64,000 bases of DNA, taken from Candidatus Thermochlorobacter aerophilus. GTDB lineage: Bacteria > Bacteroidota > Chlorobiia > Chlorobiales > Thermochlorobacteraceae. The stretch's first letter is position 1; each line of letters begins with the position of its first letter. Below, one piece after another: positions 41,797 through 50,991 of this stretch. Position numbers and translations under genes: made by a program. The DNA lies in contig PHFL01000026.1 in NCBI GenBank assembly GCA_002794105.1, positions 1-64,000 on the forward strand. The letters are read 5' to 3'. The notes below the pieces were generated by a model. The model ran no database searches. It was not told the origin of the DNA and saw only the letters and a program-made list of their open reading frames with translations.

Positions 41797-42306
41797 ATGG
41801 ATGAGGAGTATCTGAAAGCCAACTTTATTCGTCTCCATCAAGTCAAGTTAGGCAAAGATGTCAAGCTCTTTGCCTTCGTCAATGCCTATGGCTGTCAGAT
41901 TGGCGATGGCACGAAAATTGGCACCTTCGTCGAAATCCAAAAAAATGCGGTCATCGGTAAGAACTGCAAAATTTCCAGCCATACCTTCATTTGCGAAGGT
42001 GTTACAATTGAAGATGAATGTTTTATCGGTCATGGCGTGATGTTTATCAACGACAAGTATCCGCGTGCCACCAATCCTGATGGCACGATGCAAACCGAAG
42101 CAGACTGGCAAGTAATTCCGACCTATGTCAAAAAAGGCGCCAGCATTGGCAGCGGGGCTGTTATCATGGCTGGTGTTACGATTGGGGAAGGGGCTATCGT
42201 TGGAGCCGGAGCTGTGGTCACGAAGTCTGTTGCACCCTATACCGTGGTGGCTGGTGTACCTGCTCGCTTGCTTCGCCACTTGGATTCGCCGCCTAAACTT
42301 TCCTGA
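41797..42306 (+). CDS. Hexapeptide-repeat acyltransferase (WbpD/WlbB-like)
   Basis: A 169-residue left-handed beta-helix acyltransferase with repeated hexapeptides (GDGTKIGTFVEIQKNAVIGKNC, GASIGSGAVIMAGVTIGEGAIVGAGAVVTKSV) and the terminal VVAGVPARLL signature. The loop HGVMFINDKYPRATNPDG resembles N-acetyltransferases that act on 3-amino UDP-sugars. It starts 2 bp after the dehydrogenase stop and is the last gene of the polysaccharide block. Confidence 0.9.
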   Translation: MDEEYLKANFIRLHQVKLGKDVKLFAFVNAYGCQIGDGTKIGTFVEIQKNAVIGKNCKISSHTFICEGVTIEDECFIGHGVMFINDKYPRATNPDGTMQTEADWQVIPTYVKKGASIGSGAVIMAGVTIGEGAIVGAGAVVTKSVAPYTVVAGVPARLLRHLDSPPKLS

Positions 42307-42428
42307 TAGGTTTTTGCTTCTGTCATTTGGTCCTCTTTTCGGTCCTGCTGTGTCTTTTCCGATGGAGTTGAAATTTTACATTTGTTTTTTAAGTTGAACG
42401 CTGTAGCTAATCCAAATATGATGCAAAT

Positions 42429-45400
42429 ATGAAAGCCGTTCGTCTGCAGCTTTGGTTTCTGTTACTTCTGGCACTGAATGCTTTCACTTTTGACGCCGCG
42501 GCGCAATACTTTGCGTTTGGTCGCAACAAAGTGCAGTATCGCAACTTCGAGTGGTATTACATCCAGTCCGAGCACTTTGATGTTTACTTTACAGAAGGCG
42601 GCGAGTACTTGGCAAAGTTTACTGCCGATGCTGCAGAAGCTGCTTATGCGACCATTCGCAAAGACTTCCGCTACGACATCAACAACCGCATTGCATTCAT
42701 TGTCTATAAGTCGCATAACGACTTTCAGCAGAACAATGTCATCAACGAGTATCTTGAAGAAGGTGTCGGTGGCGTAACCGAACTGTATAAGAACCGCATC
42801 GTCATTCCTTACGATGGAGACTACAGACGATTTCGCCACGTGATTCATCACGAGCTGATTCATGCAGTGGTCAACGACATGATTTATGGCGGCTCAGTGC
42901 AGTCAGCCATCACAAACAACATTCGGCTTCAACTCCCGCTGTGGTTTAATGAAGGAATCGCTGAGTATCAGGCGCTGGAGTGGGATACCAATTCGGATAT
43001 GTTCATCAGTGATGCCATCATCAACAACTACCTTGCGCCGATTCCTCAGCTCTACGGCTACTTTGCTTATCGTGGCGGTCAGTCGGTCTGGAAGTTCATC
43101 TCTGAAAAGTACGGGCGAGAGAAAATTTCAGAGATTATGGCACGCCTGCGTGCCACACGCAATCTCGATGCTGCTTTTCGTGGCTCACTGGGTCTTTCTA
43201 TTGACGAGCTATCTGAAAAATGGCTGCGAGAGCAAAAAGTAACCTATTGGCCCGAAATTGCACGCCGCGAAGACATCAATACGATTATGAAAAAACTTAC
43301 TGACCATCGTAAAGATGGCAGTAACTACAACACTTCGCCTGCTATCTCTCCCCAAGGCGACAAATTTGCCTTCATTAGCGACCGTAGCGGTTACTTTGAC
43401 ATCTATGTCGGTTCCACGCTTAATCCAAAAGAGCAGCGTCGCCTTGTTGCTGGACAAACCAGTCCAGACTTTGAAGAACTTAAAATTCTCACTCCTCGGA
43501 TTACTTGGTCGCCTGATGGCAAAAAAATTGCTCTCGCTACCAAAGCCGGTGAGCAGGACGCTATCATGTTCGTTGATGTAGAAACTGGTGCAACAGAAAA
43601 ACTATCCTTTGCATTGGATGGTATTTTTTCTGTTGATTGGTCACCAGACGGGGATAGATTGGTCTTCATCGGCAATCAAGACTATAGGAGCGACGTGTAT
43701 GTCTATCACTTGAAAACTGGCGAGCTTATCAATCTTACCAACGATGTCTTCAGCGATGCTGACCCGAGCTGGTCGCCCGATGGCAAAAAAATTTACTTCT
43801 CATCCGACCGGCAGAATTACACGCTGATTTTCCCAGATACCGTCTCTAACGCTAATTCGTATCGCAGTAAGCAAAGCCCGAAAGATGTCTTCAAAATGCG
43901 CCTGCATGATTATTCGCAGTATGATCTTTACGAGTTGAATTTAGCAGACGCCTCTGTGCGACGACTGACTGCTACTGAAGGCGTAGATGAGTCGTCTCCT
44001 GTTTTGAGCCCCGATGGCAAACGCATGCTCTTCATCTCCGACCGTAACGGTGTCTATAACATTTATGAAATGATACTCGAGGGCATTGAGTCACTCGGTC
44101 CGCTGGCTGGCGCAACAGCGTCGCTGGAGACGCTTCCTGCGGCATTGCCACAGCCCAAAGTCCGTCCTATTACTGACCTTTTGTCGGGCATTCGACACAT
44201 TTCTCTTTCGCGAGATGGCACAAAACTTTTGGGCGTTGGATTAGACTACGGCGGCTTTGACATTTACATGCTGCGTATGCCTTTTGAACGACAAGTTAAA
44301 ACCACTCTCAAAAATGGTGAGCTCGAGCCCACTGCTTGGGGGAAAGTGATGGTGAAAGTCCAAACTACAAAATTTGCTGAAAACACAGGCTTGCTAAGAA
44401 ACAAAGGTCAAACTTTGGTGTTTGCTGAGCGCGCCGCTCAAGCTGCACAGCAATCCAAACAGCTCACATCTGCTGGTTCATCTGACCCTGCCGCCTCCTC
44501 ATCTACGAAGGATACCTCTTCTGAATCCCAGCTTGAACAAAAGCTTGGTTTCAACCCCAGAAAATATGTGTTCGTCGAAGGCTTTGATAACTCTGTTCTG
44601 TATTCCAAGCTAGACCGCAAGTCTGCTTCAGGTAAAACTGCTGCACGACCTTCGCAAACTACTTCAGACTCAATAGTCATCTCCGAACCGCGTATCAATG
44701 TCAAAAACTTCGTCTTCGATCGCGCTAACCTCAACAGTCTTTCTGAAAAAATTCGGCAAGCTGAGCGACAGGCTGCCGCAGACAAGCCAAAAAATAACTT
44801 AGATGAAGAGGGTGAGTATAAGGTCAAGCGCTATCGCCTTAGTTTTTCACCTGACATTCTCTATGGCGGGGCAGGCTATGATGCTATTTGGGGCGCTCGT
44901 GGCTCTGGTATTTTTGCCTTCAGCGACCTCCTCGGTAATCATCAGATAAGTATTTTTACCAACTTGCAGATTGACTTGCAAAACAGCGATTATGGCATTA
45001 CCTACGCTTATCTTGCGAACCGCATGGATTATGCCTTCAGCGCCTTTCACCAAGCTCGATTCTTAGGTTTGCAAAACCCTGTTAATCCCAGCAATATTGA
45101 GCCATTCCGATTCCGGCTGTACGGTGTTACCCTGAGCGCACAGTACCCACTTACACGATTTGAGCGCTTTGATTTCAGTTTGGGCTATCTTACACTCTCT
45201 AAAGAAAACCTCGATGGTCCGTTTGGCAACGAAAGCGTGAGCTTTCTCTACCCTGCGATTATTTTCACGCACGATGACTCTCGACCATTTCTCTATGCGC
45301 CTATTTCAGGTACACGCTATGCAGTTAGTCTCTCTGGCACGGCTGGCAGTCGCGTCAATTTCGCATCGCTACTCTTTGACTATCGTACCTACTTTAACTT

Positions 45401-45938
45401 TGCTCGCTATTATTCCTTTGTCATTCGTCTCTCAGGAGCAGCCAGTGTAGGTGGCACACCACAGAACTTTTTCATCGGTGGCACGGAAAACTGGATTAAT
45501 CGTCAGTTTGAAAACAACACCATTCCTATCAACTCCGTGCAAGATTTCATCTTCACAACCCCTGCTATCCCACTACGCGGGCACAACTTCAACGCCCAGA
45601 ATGGCACCCGCTTTGCTCTAATTAACACCGAATTTCGTTTTCCATTCCTGCAAGCTCTACCGCTCGGTCCTATTCCAGTCCCATTCTATTATCTCATGGG
45701 GACCATCTTTGCAGACGCTGGCGTCGCATGGACTCAAGACAGTCGCCTGCGCTTGCGCATCAAGGATGCACCAAATACCAATCAAGCCGCATACTACAAT
45801 GATATTTTGACCGGCATTGGCTGGGGCATTAGAACCGTGTTTTTAGGATTCGTCTTGCGCTTCGATATGGCGTGGGCATACTACACGCAAGGCTTCTCCG
45901 AACCTAAGTATTACATCTCGCTTGGCTCGGACTTCTAA
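42429..45938 (+). CDS. Secreted peptidase-MA / TolB-propeller / outer-membrane barrel protein
   Basis: 1169 residues with three recognisable parts. A signal peptide (LWFLLLLALNAFTFDAAAQ) precedes a gluzincin-like domain with HHELIHAVV (HExxH at residues 141-145) and WFNEGIAEY (Glu175, probable third zinc ligand). Next is a TolB-like WD40 beta-propeller with repeated SPDGKK blades (about 300-640). After a Ser/Ala-rich linker, the C-terminal 370 residues look like an Omp85/D15-type barrel, with IPLRGHNFNAQNGTRFALINTEFRFPF and a terminal phenylalanine in YISLGSDF. It should be an outer-membrane protein with a periplasmic peptidase and propeller. A terminator follows. Confidence 0.87.
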   Translation: MKAVRLQLWFLLLLALNAFTFDAAAQYFAFGRNKVQYRNFEWYYIQSEHFDVYFTEGGEYLAKFTADAAEAAYATIRKDFRYDINNRIAFIVYKSHNDFQQNNVINEYLEEGVGGVTELYKNRIVIPYDGDYRRFRHVIHHELIHAVVNDMIYGGSVQSAITNNIRLQLPLWFNEGIAEYQALEWDTNSDMFISDAIINNYLAPIPQLYGYFAYRGGQSVWKFISEKYGREKISEIMARLRATRNLDAAFRGSLGLSIDELSEKWLREQKVTYWPEIARREDINTIMKKLTDHRKDGSNYNTSPAISPQGDKFAFISDRSGYFDIYVGSTLNPKEQRRLVAGQTSPDFEELKILTPRITWSPDGKKIALATKAGEQDAIMFVDVETGATEKLSFALDGIFSVDWSPDGDRLVFIGNQDYRSDVYVYHLKTGELINLTNDVFSDADPSWSPDGKKIYFSSDRQNYTLIFPDTVSNANSYRSKQSPKDVFKMRLHDYSQYDLYELNLADASVRRLTATEGVDESSPVLSPDGKRMLFISDRNGVYNIYEMILEGIESLGPLAGATASLETLPAALPQPKVRPITDLLSGIRHISLSRDGTKLLGVGLDYGGFDIYMLRMPFERQVKTTLKNGELEPTAWGKVMVKVQTTKFAENTGLLRNKGQTLVFAERAAQAAQQSKQLTSAGSSDPAASSSTKDTSSESQLEQKLGFNPRKYVFVEGFDNSVLYSKLDRKSASGKTAARPSQTTSDSIVISEPRINVKNFVFDRANLNSLSEKIRQAERQAAADKPKNNLDEEGEYKVKRYRLSFSPDILYGGAGYDAIWGARGSGIFAFSDLLGNHQISIFTNLQIDLQNSDYGITYAYLANRMDYAFSAFHQARFLGLQNPVNPSNIEPFRFRLYGVTLSAQYPLTRFERFDFSLGYLTLSKENLDGPFGNESVSFLYPAIIFTHDDSRPFLYAPISGTRYAVSLSGTAGSRVNFASLLFDYRTYFNFARYYSFVIRLSGAASVGGTPQNFFIGGTENWINRQFENNTIPINSVQDFIFTTPAIPLRGHNFNAQNGTRFALINTEFRFPFLQALPLGPIPVPFYYLMGTIFADAGVAWTQDSRLRLRIKDAPNTNQAAYYNDILTGIGWGIRTVFLGFVLRFDMAWAYYTQGFSEPKYYISLGSDF

Positions 45939-45968
45939 AAACGCAAAGTCTATCAAATTTGTTTGAAA

Positions 45969-46002
45969 GTCTGCGCAAGATAAGCGCAGACCTTGTTTTT
46001 TT
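45969..46002 (+). terminator. Rho-independent terminator after the barrel protein gene
   Basis: Eight-bp perfect stem (GTCTGCGC / GCGCAGAC), loop AAGATAA, then a T run ending near 46002. Confidence 0.88.
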
Positions 46003-46036
46003 GATACATTGCAACAAAACCTAACTTTTATTTGTC

Positions 46037-47551
46037 ATGCCAACCAAGGTCATCATACCGACTGCCTTACGGCAATATGCTGACGGGAAAGATACGGTCG
46101 AGATCTCAGCTACAAATGTCAGAGAAGCCTTAGAGCAGCTTAGTGCTCAATACCCTGCGCTTAAGAAAAACCTTTATACTGAAGATGGGCAACTGCGCTC
46201 TTTTATCAACATCTACAAGGGCGATGAAGATATTCGCCATTTGCAAAACTTAGATACGGCACTCCAAGACGGCGATGAAATTATGATTGTGCCTTCTATC
46301 GCTGGAGGCGCCATGTTTGGAACAATGGAAGTTGAAAGTAGCATTGAACTTTCTCATGAAGAAATCAAACGCTATGCGCGTCATCTTATCATCCCTGAAT
46401 TTGGCATAGAGGGTCAAAAGAAATTAAAGCGCGCACGCGTCTTGATGATAGGCGCTGGCGGCTTAGGCTCACCTTTTGCCATGTATCTTGCCGCCGCAGG
46501 TATCGGTCATCTTGGCATCGTGGACTACGACACGGTCGATTTTTCGAACTTGCAACGCCAACTTCTTCACGGTACGCCTGATGTCGGTCGTCCAAAGACT
46601 CTTTCTGCAAAGGAGACTATTCACCGACTTAACCCACATGTAGAAGTTGTTACCTACGATACACCACTGACCTCAGCTAATGCTTTAGAGCTTTTTAAGG
46701 ATTATGATGTGATTGTCGATGGCACAGATAACTTTCCCACTCGCTACCTTGTCAATGACGCCTGTGTAATGCTCGGCAAGCCAAATGTCTATGGCAGTAT
46801 TTTCCGCTTTGAAGGACAATTGAGCGTATTTTGGGCAAATAGTCATGAAGCTACTAATGGGCGTTTGCCTGAAGGTGCTTGCTACCGTTGCCTCTATCCT
46901 GAACCGCCACCGCCCGGTCTTGTACCAAGTTGCGCAGAAGGTGGGGTCTTGGGGGTCTTGCCCGGCGTGATTGGCACCCTGCAAGCAATTGAGACCATTA
47001 AACTTATCACAGGCATTGGTGAACCTATGCTCAATCGCCTGCTCATTTTTGATGCTCTCAAGATGAAATTTCGTGAATTCAAACTGCGCAAAAATCCAGA
47101 CTGCGCTGTCTGCTCCGACCACCCCACCATTACCTCACTCATTGACTATGAGCAGTTCTGCGGCATGCCAGCCCACGACCGCACGGAGGCTTCTTCTGCA
47201 ACTTCGACGCCCTCATCAGCCCAGTCTAAGCGCATAGATGAAATTACTGTGCATGAACTCAAAGCACGCTTAGATAGGGGAGAGAAACTATTCATTCTGG
47301 ACGTGCGTAACCCTAACGAGTATCAAATCTGCCATCTCAGTGGCTCAGTGCTCATCCCACTATCTGAACTACCTCATCGGTTGCATGAAATTCCAAAAGA
47401 CCAAGAGATAATTGTGCACTGCAAAATGGGCGGACGCTCTGCGCAGGCAATAGAAATCATGAAACAGCATGGTTTTACCAATCTGAAAAATCTTGTTGGT
47501 GGCATCAATGCTTGGGCAACAGAAATTGATAAAACCATGCCCACTTACTAA
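46037..47551 (+). CDS. MoaD-MoeB-rhodanese fusion protein
   Basis: 504 residues with three parts. Residues 1-91 are a MoaD/ThiS-type ubiquitin-like sulfur carrier ending in VPSIAGG (Gly90-Gly91). Residues about 104-370 are a MoeB/ThiF E1-like adenylyltransferase (IGAGGLGSPFAMYLAAAGIGHLGIVD nucleotide site, DFSNLQRQ, DGTDNFPTRYLVND, CxxC zinc pairs CYRC and CAVC, and SCAEGGVLGVLPG). Residues about 395-504 are a rhodanese with catalytic Cys in VHCKMGGRS. The parts together cover carrier, activation and sulfur donation for molybdopterin or thiamine-type sulfur transfer. MoaD normally needs a free C-terminal Gly-Gly, here buried in the fusion. An internal ATG at 46313 sits after GGAGG. Confidence 0.92.
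   Translation: MPTKVIIPTALRQYADGKDTVEISATNVREALEQLSAQYPALKKNLYTEDGQLRSFINIYKGDEDIRHLQNLDTALQDGDEIMIVPSIAGGAMFGTMEVESSIELSHEEIKRYARHLIIPEFGIEGQKKLKRARVLMIGAGGLGSPFAMYLAAAGIGHLGIVDYDTVDFSNLQRQLLHGTPDVGRPKTLSAKETIHRLNPHVEVVTYDTPLTSANALELFKDYDVIVDGTDNFPTRYLVNDACVMLGKPNVYGSIFRFEGQLSVFWANSHEATNGRLPEGACYRCLYPEPPPPGLVPSCAEGGVLGVLPGVIGTLQAIETIKLITGIGEPMLNRLLIFDALKMKFREFKLRKNPDCAVCSDHPTITSLIDYEQFCGMPAHDRTEASSATSTPSSAQSKRIDEITVHELKARLDRGEKLFILDVRNPNEYQICHLSGSVLIPLSELPHRLHEIPKDQEIIVHCKMGGRSAQAIEIMKQHGFTNLKNLVGGINAWATEIDKTMPTY
46304..46308 (+). promoter_or_regulatory. Possible internal ribosome binding site in the moaD-moeB fusion gene
   Basis: GGAGG falls on the Gly90-Gly91 codons and is four bases before the in-frame ATG at 46313. 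Translation from it would give a separate MoeB-rhodanese protein starting MFGTMEVESS. The spacing is short and the idea is untested. Confidence 0.3.
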
Positions 47552-47572
47552 ACGGTGTAGTAGCAGTGTAGA

Positions 47573-48286
47573 TTACAGATAGACGCGTGCCATGCGTCGC
47601 CATGCTGGCCAGTCGTGTTCGGCGTCTTGCCACACATCACACTGGTTCCATATTCCTTTATCCCAGAGCTTTGCAGACAGTTCCAGTGTCGTGCGGTAAC
47701 AGATAGGAATATCCCATGTACTTGTTACAAGCTTGTAATCGATTTGGCGCAGACGCTCCAGCTCATTCGGGTCATGAAGGTTCGGCACAAAATCTAATGG
47801 CGAATTAAAGTATATGTCCTCATCGTAGTATCCGTCGAAGAATGGTTTCGTATCGTAACTGCCAGACATCGCCACTACCTTATTGGCATACCATGGGTGC
47901 TTGAGTGCAAACAGTACAGCTAAAAATGCCCCAAAACTTGTGCCAGCCAAAATTGTGAAGGTATTTGGGTTTTTGTGGCGCATCAGTGGATACACTTCAT
48001 GCATCACATAGCTTTCCCACTGATTGTGCCGCTGCATGCGTCCGTTGGGGTGCATCTGGGTGTTGTACCAACTTTCTGTGCTGCAACTGTCAATGCAGTA
48101 GAATTGTAAGTAGCCTGCTTCAATTTTATCGGCTAGCGTATCGATCATCTGAAAATCTTTCCACTCATAGAATCGTGCATAAGAGGTCGGGAAGACTAAT
48201 ACAGGCGCCCCTGTATGCCCGAAGATAAGCAACTCCATATCACGCTGTAAGCGTGGACTAAACCACTTGTGGTATTCAGTATGCAT
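47573..48286 (-). CDS. Alpha/beta-hydrolase esterase
   Basis: A 237-residue cytoplasmic hydrolase of the esterase D-like family. The nucleophile elbow reads LAGTSFGAFLA, and DAEHDWPAWRR near the C-terminus supplies the His (with HDWPAW typical of this group). Early strands VLVFPTSYARFYEW and LQFYCIDSC are also characteristic. The substrate is unknown. The start at 48286 is divergent from the lipoprotein gene, whose likely ATG is at 48468. Confidence 0.82.
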   Translation of the reverse strand: MHTEYHKWFSPRLQRDMELLIFGHTGAPVLVFPTSYARFYEWKDFQMIDTLADKIEAGYLQFYCIDSCSTESWYNTQMHPNGRMQRHNQWESYVMHEVYPLMRHKNPNTFTILAGTSFGAFLAVLFALKHPWYANKVVAMSGSYDTKPFFDGYYDEDIYFNSPLDFVPNLHDPNELERLRQIDYKLVTSTWDIPICYRTTLELSAKLWDKGIWNQCDVWQDAEHDWPAWRRMARVYL

Positions 48287-48467
48287 GCGTTTTTTGAGTA
48301 TGGTTTTTCTGTGGATATTTCTGCTCTGGAAGTTACACTTTCAGCTATCGTTGCGCAATTTTTGCGCACATGTTCAACGGACGCTGGAGTCCTTCCACAC
48401 TTGTTTTTCCTTTTCTTGCTTTTGTATATCTTTGATTTCTGTAAAAACAGAACGACTCCAACAAGAC

Positions 48468-49631
48468 ATGCCCAAGTACCTGTTAGCTCTCTTGATACTA
48501 TGGTACGTCTTGTTCTCTGGCTGCGGAGGCACACAGGAAGCAGCAAAGACTGATGAGACAAGATCAGATACCGTTACTGCTGCCACTTCCGATACATCCA
48601 AGCTCGATATTTCTCAGCTTCGTGATACTTCCCCAGTCGATGAGCTCGACTATGTCCCTGTTACCACAGACGAGAGAATTAACCCCGTTCGTCTCATTCG
48701 CTTGGGGTTGATTACAGATCCAGGTCTACCCATGGAAATCGTGCAAGACGATACATTAGGCTGCCGATATGCCATTCCCAAAGACTGGTTGGCTTCGCAA
48801 CGTCGCTATAAGAACTTGGTCAATTACTACGGCAACGACAAAATCTCTATCATCATCTCGGTTGCCCGCCCCACTTTCGACTCTGTCAGCATTTGGGCAC
48901 AGGTGCAGGAAGCAATCGCTTTTGGGAAAAATCAACTGCCTCGAGACGATTGGGCACTTAGTGCTGACCTTAACACCTCACGCACGAACACCACTCAAAA
49001 CTACTTCGGGCGCTATGAATTTCGCGGCAAGCAGTACAATCTTGCTTTCTTCAAGGTTGGTGAATTGCAGTATAATGTGTTGATTGATCATCCTCTTAAA
49101 TCACTTACTGAGCAAGAAGCCAAAGCCATTAACTACATTTTTGCCAGCTTTGCTGTCACTGGCAAACCCAAAGCAGAAATTCCTCTGCCAGTTAAAACTG
49201 CCTTCAGTGATGCTTCAGCAGAGCTGAAAAATGTTGGCGATACGCGCAGTGTCGACGTTCCCTTCGCCAAAGGTTCGGACAAATTGCCCAGCAATACTGG
49301 CGGGCTTGACCTTGTTGTTGAGCTGCTACAAGCCGAAAAGGGCACTACAGTGGGCATCTATGCCTATGCAGACGATGTGACGCTCGAGAAGCGTAAAAAC
49401 GAAAAAGATAGCGACTTCAAAAAACGCTTAGATGCCGCACGCCAGCGCATTGGGCTTAGCCGCTCACGAGCAATTGTAGGCTACCTAAAAAGTAAAGGCA
49501 TTGCCGCCAACCGTCTGCGTGCAGAATATGACCCAAAAGTCACAGGCTTGGTTACCATCAAAGTTCTTTCAAAGAAGGCTGATAAATCCGCTACTGCGGC
49601 AGTATCCAGCAAGCAAAAGAAAAATAAATAG
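48468..49631 (+). CDS. OmpA-domain lipoprotein
   Basis: 387 residues from the ATG at 48468, which begins a lipoprotein signal peptide (MPKYLLALLILWYVLFSGCGG) with lipobox FSGC; the longer frame back to 48267 has no such support. The mature N-terminus is Thr/Asp-rich. A middle domain (DDTLGCRYAIPKDW, WALSADLN) is of unknown type. The C-terminal 130 residues resemble an OmpA peptidoglycan-binding domain (VDVPFAKGSDKLP, VGIYAYADD, LSRSRAIVGYLKSKGIAANRLRAEY). Probably anchors the outer membrane to the cell wall. Confidence 0.8.
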   Translation: MPKYLLALLILWYVLFSGCGGTQEAAKTDETRSDTVTAATSDTSKLDISQLRDTSPVDELDYVPVTTDERINPVRLIRLGLITDPGLPMEIVQDDTLGCRYAIPKDWLASQRRYKNLVNYYGNDKISIIISVARPTFDSVSIWAQVQEAIAFGKNQLPRDDWALSADLNTSRTNTTQNYFGRYEFRGKQYNLAFFKVGELQYNVLIDHPLKSLTEQEAKAINYIFASFAVTGKPKAEIPLPVKTAFSDASAELKNVGDTRSVDVPFAKGSDKLPSNTGGLDLVVELLQAEKGTTVGIYAYADDVTLEKRKNEKDSDFKKRLDAARQRIGLSRSRAIVGYLKSKGIAANRLRAEYDPKVTGLVTIKVLSKKADKSATAAVSSKQKKNK

Positions 49632-49746
49632 TTACCTTTTTGTCTTTTTCCTTCCGTTCCTTGATAACTAAAATTTGAAAGCGTTTAGGCCACTCTGCTT
49701 ACTCCGTCAGGCTGGTCTTGCGCACAATCTCTAAACCGTATGAGCG

Positions 49747-50415
49747 ATGCAAGAAGCACTGGAACTATTGCGGCTAATTGAAACTGGTGAAGATGCCCGC
49801 ACTGAATTTAAACGGCTCATTCACTCCCCTGAGAAAATTGCCAAATCTATCTGCGCTTTTGCCAATACCTCAGGCGGTGTCATTCTCATCGGTGTTGATG
49901 ACGATAAACGTATCGTCGGCATTGAAAGCGAAAAGGAAACTCTCGAAATCCTGCACGAAGCCACCACTCGCTACATCAGTCCTTCCGTAACATTTGAAAC
50001 GGAGGTTTTGGAGTACAAAGGGCGTGACATTTTGGCAGTCATCATTGAAGCCAGTGCCCATAAGCCACACTATCATCTTTCAGAGTCGCGTGACCCCAAG
50101 TCGCTCAAAAAAATTCAAGAGCGCAAAGTCTATCTGCGACAAGGCAGTCAGAATGTTGCCGCCACACGAGAGATGATACAGCTTATGCATGCCGAGAAAC
50201 ATCCCATTCGCATTTCATACACCGACAATGAGCGTACGCTCTTGCGCTACCTTAGCGTCTATCATCGCATCACGCTACATGAGTATAGCAAACTGGTTAA
50301 TATCTCAAACCGACGCGCTGCGCGTATTCTCATTTCCCTTGTTAGAGCTGGTGTCATTTGCCTGCATACGGAAGGGCAGCACAGTTACTACACCCTTTCG
50401 CTGACCCCTCCGTAA
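49747..50415 (+). CDS. AlbA_2 (Schlafen-like) domain protein with winged helix
   Basis: 222 residues. The N-terminal 150 residues form an AlbA_2 domain (EDARTEFKRLIHSPEKIAKSICAFANTSGGVILIGVDD, KVYLRQGSQNVAATREMI), which binds ATP or nucleic acid in related transcriptional regulators. The C-terminal 65 residues look like a winged helix-turn-helix (EYSKLVNISNRRAARILISLVRAGVI, HSYYTLSLT). Probably a transcriptional regulator. It is upstream of the tmRNA gene, with about 140 bp between. Confidence 0.85.
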   Translation: MQEALELLRLIETGEDARTEFKRLIHSPEKIAKSICAFANTSGGVILIGVDDDKRIVGIESEKETLEILHEATTRYISPSVTFETEVLEYKGRDILAVIIEASAHKPHYHLSESRDPKSLKKIQERKVYLRQGSQNVAATREMIQLMHAEKHPIRISYTDNERTLLRYLSVYHRITLHEYSKLVNISNRRAARILISLVRAGVICLHTEGQHSYYTLSLTPP

Positions 50416-50556
50416 GCTATGGCATGTTGCACTGCACAAGTTTTCGCTTGCATTTGCGGCAAGTAATTGCTATTTTGCTATTTGCAACTTTTTCTACATG
50501 TTTGCATATAACTTCACCGAAATGCATGCATTGCATTAACCCTGCTCTTTGACATT

Positions 50557-50957
50557 GGGGATGACAGGTTTCGACAGGGCAGGCAGAGAAATCGGTTGCA
50601 CTCCGAGTTTCCGCACAGATAGACTCGTTAAAGAAGTCTGTGCAAAAGTAAATGCGGAAGATTATTCTTACGCAATGGCTGCCTAATTAACGCAAGGTTA
50701 ATTAGTCATGCCACGTTTGCAAGCTGAAGCGCCTACACGGAGGCTTGCAAATGTCATAAAATTTGCGCTTGAGCTCTGCTCGCGCGGTAGGCTTCACTTG
50801 CATTGTTCTCAACGGTGCAAGTGAATATGCAGTTGAGATAGCAACATGAACTGTGTCAATGCAGTCGCATGTTGCGAACCTTAAACATTGACGATGAGTG
50901 TGGGAACCTATTTCGATGCTGCTCTGGACGCGGGTTCGAGTCCCGCCATCTCCACCA
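50557..50957 (+). ncRNA. ssrA: tmRNA
   Basis: Rescues stalled ribosomes with SmpB. The 5' end GGGGATGACAGGTTTCGACA and the 3' end with a T-arm (GGGTTCGAGTCCC) and CATCTCC acceptor strand closing to A-CCA (50955-50957) define a one-piece tmRNA of 401 nt. The CCA is encoded. The resume codon is GCA at 50642 and the tag reads AKVNAEDYSYAMAA, ending TAA at 50684-50686. The last eight residues agree with the Chlorobium tag ADDYSYAMAA as I remember it. A further TAA follows closely. Confidence 0.97.
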
Positions 50958-50991
50958 TTCATGCTAACAAATCGAGTGGGCTTTACTGCGC

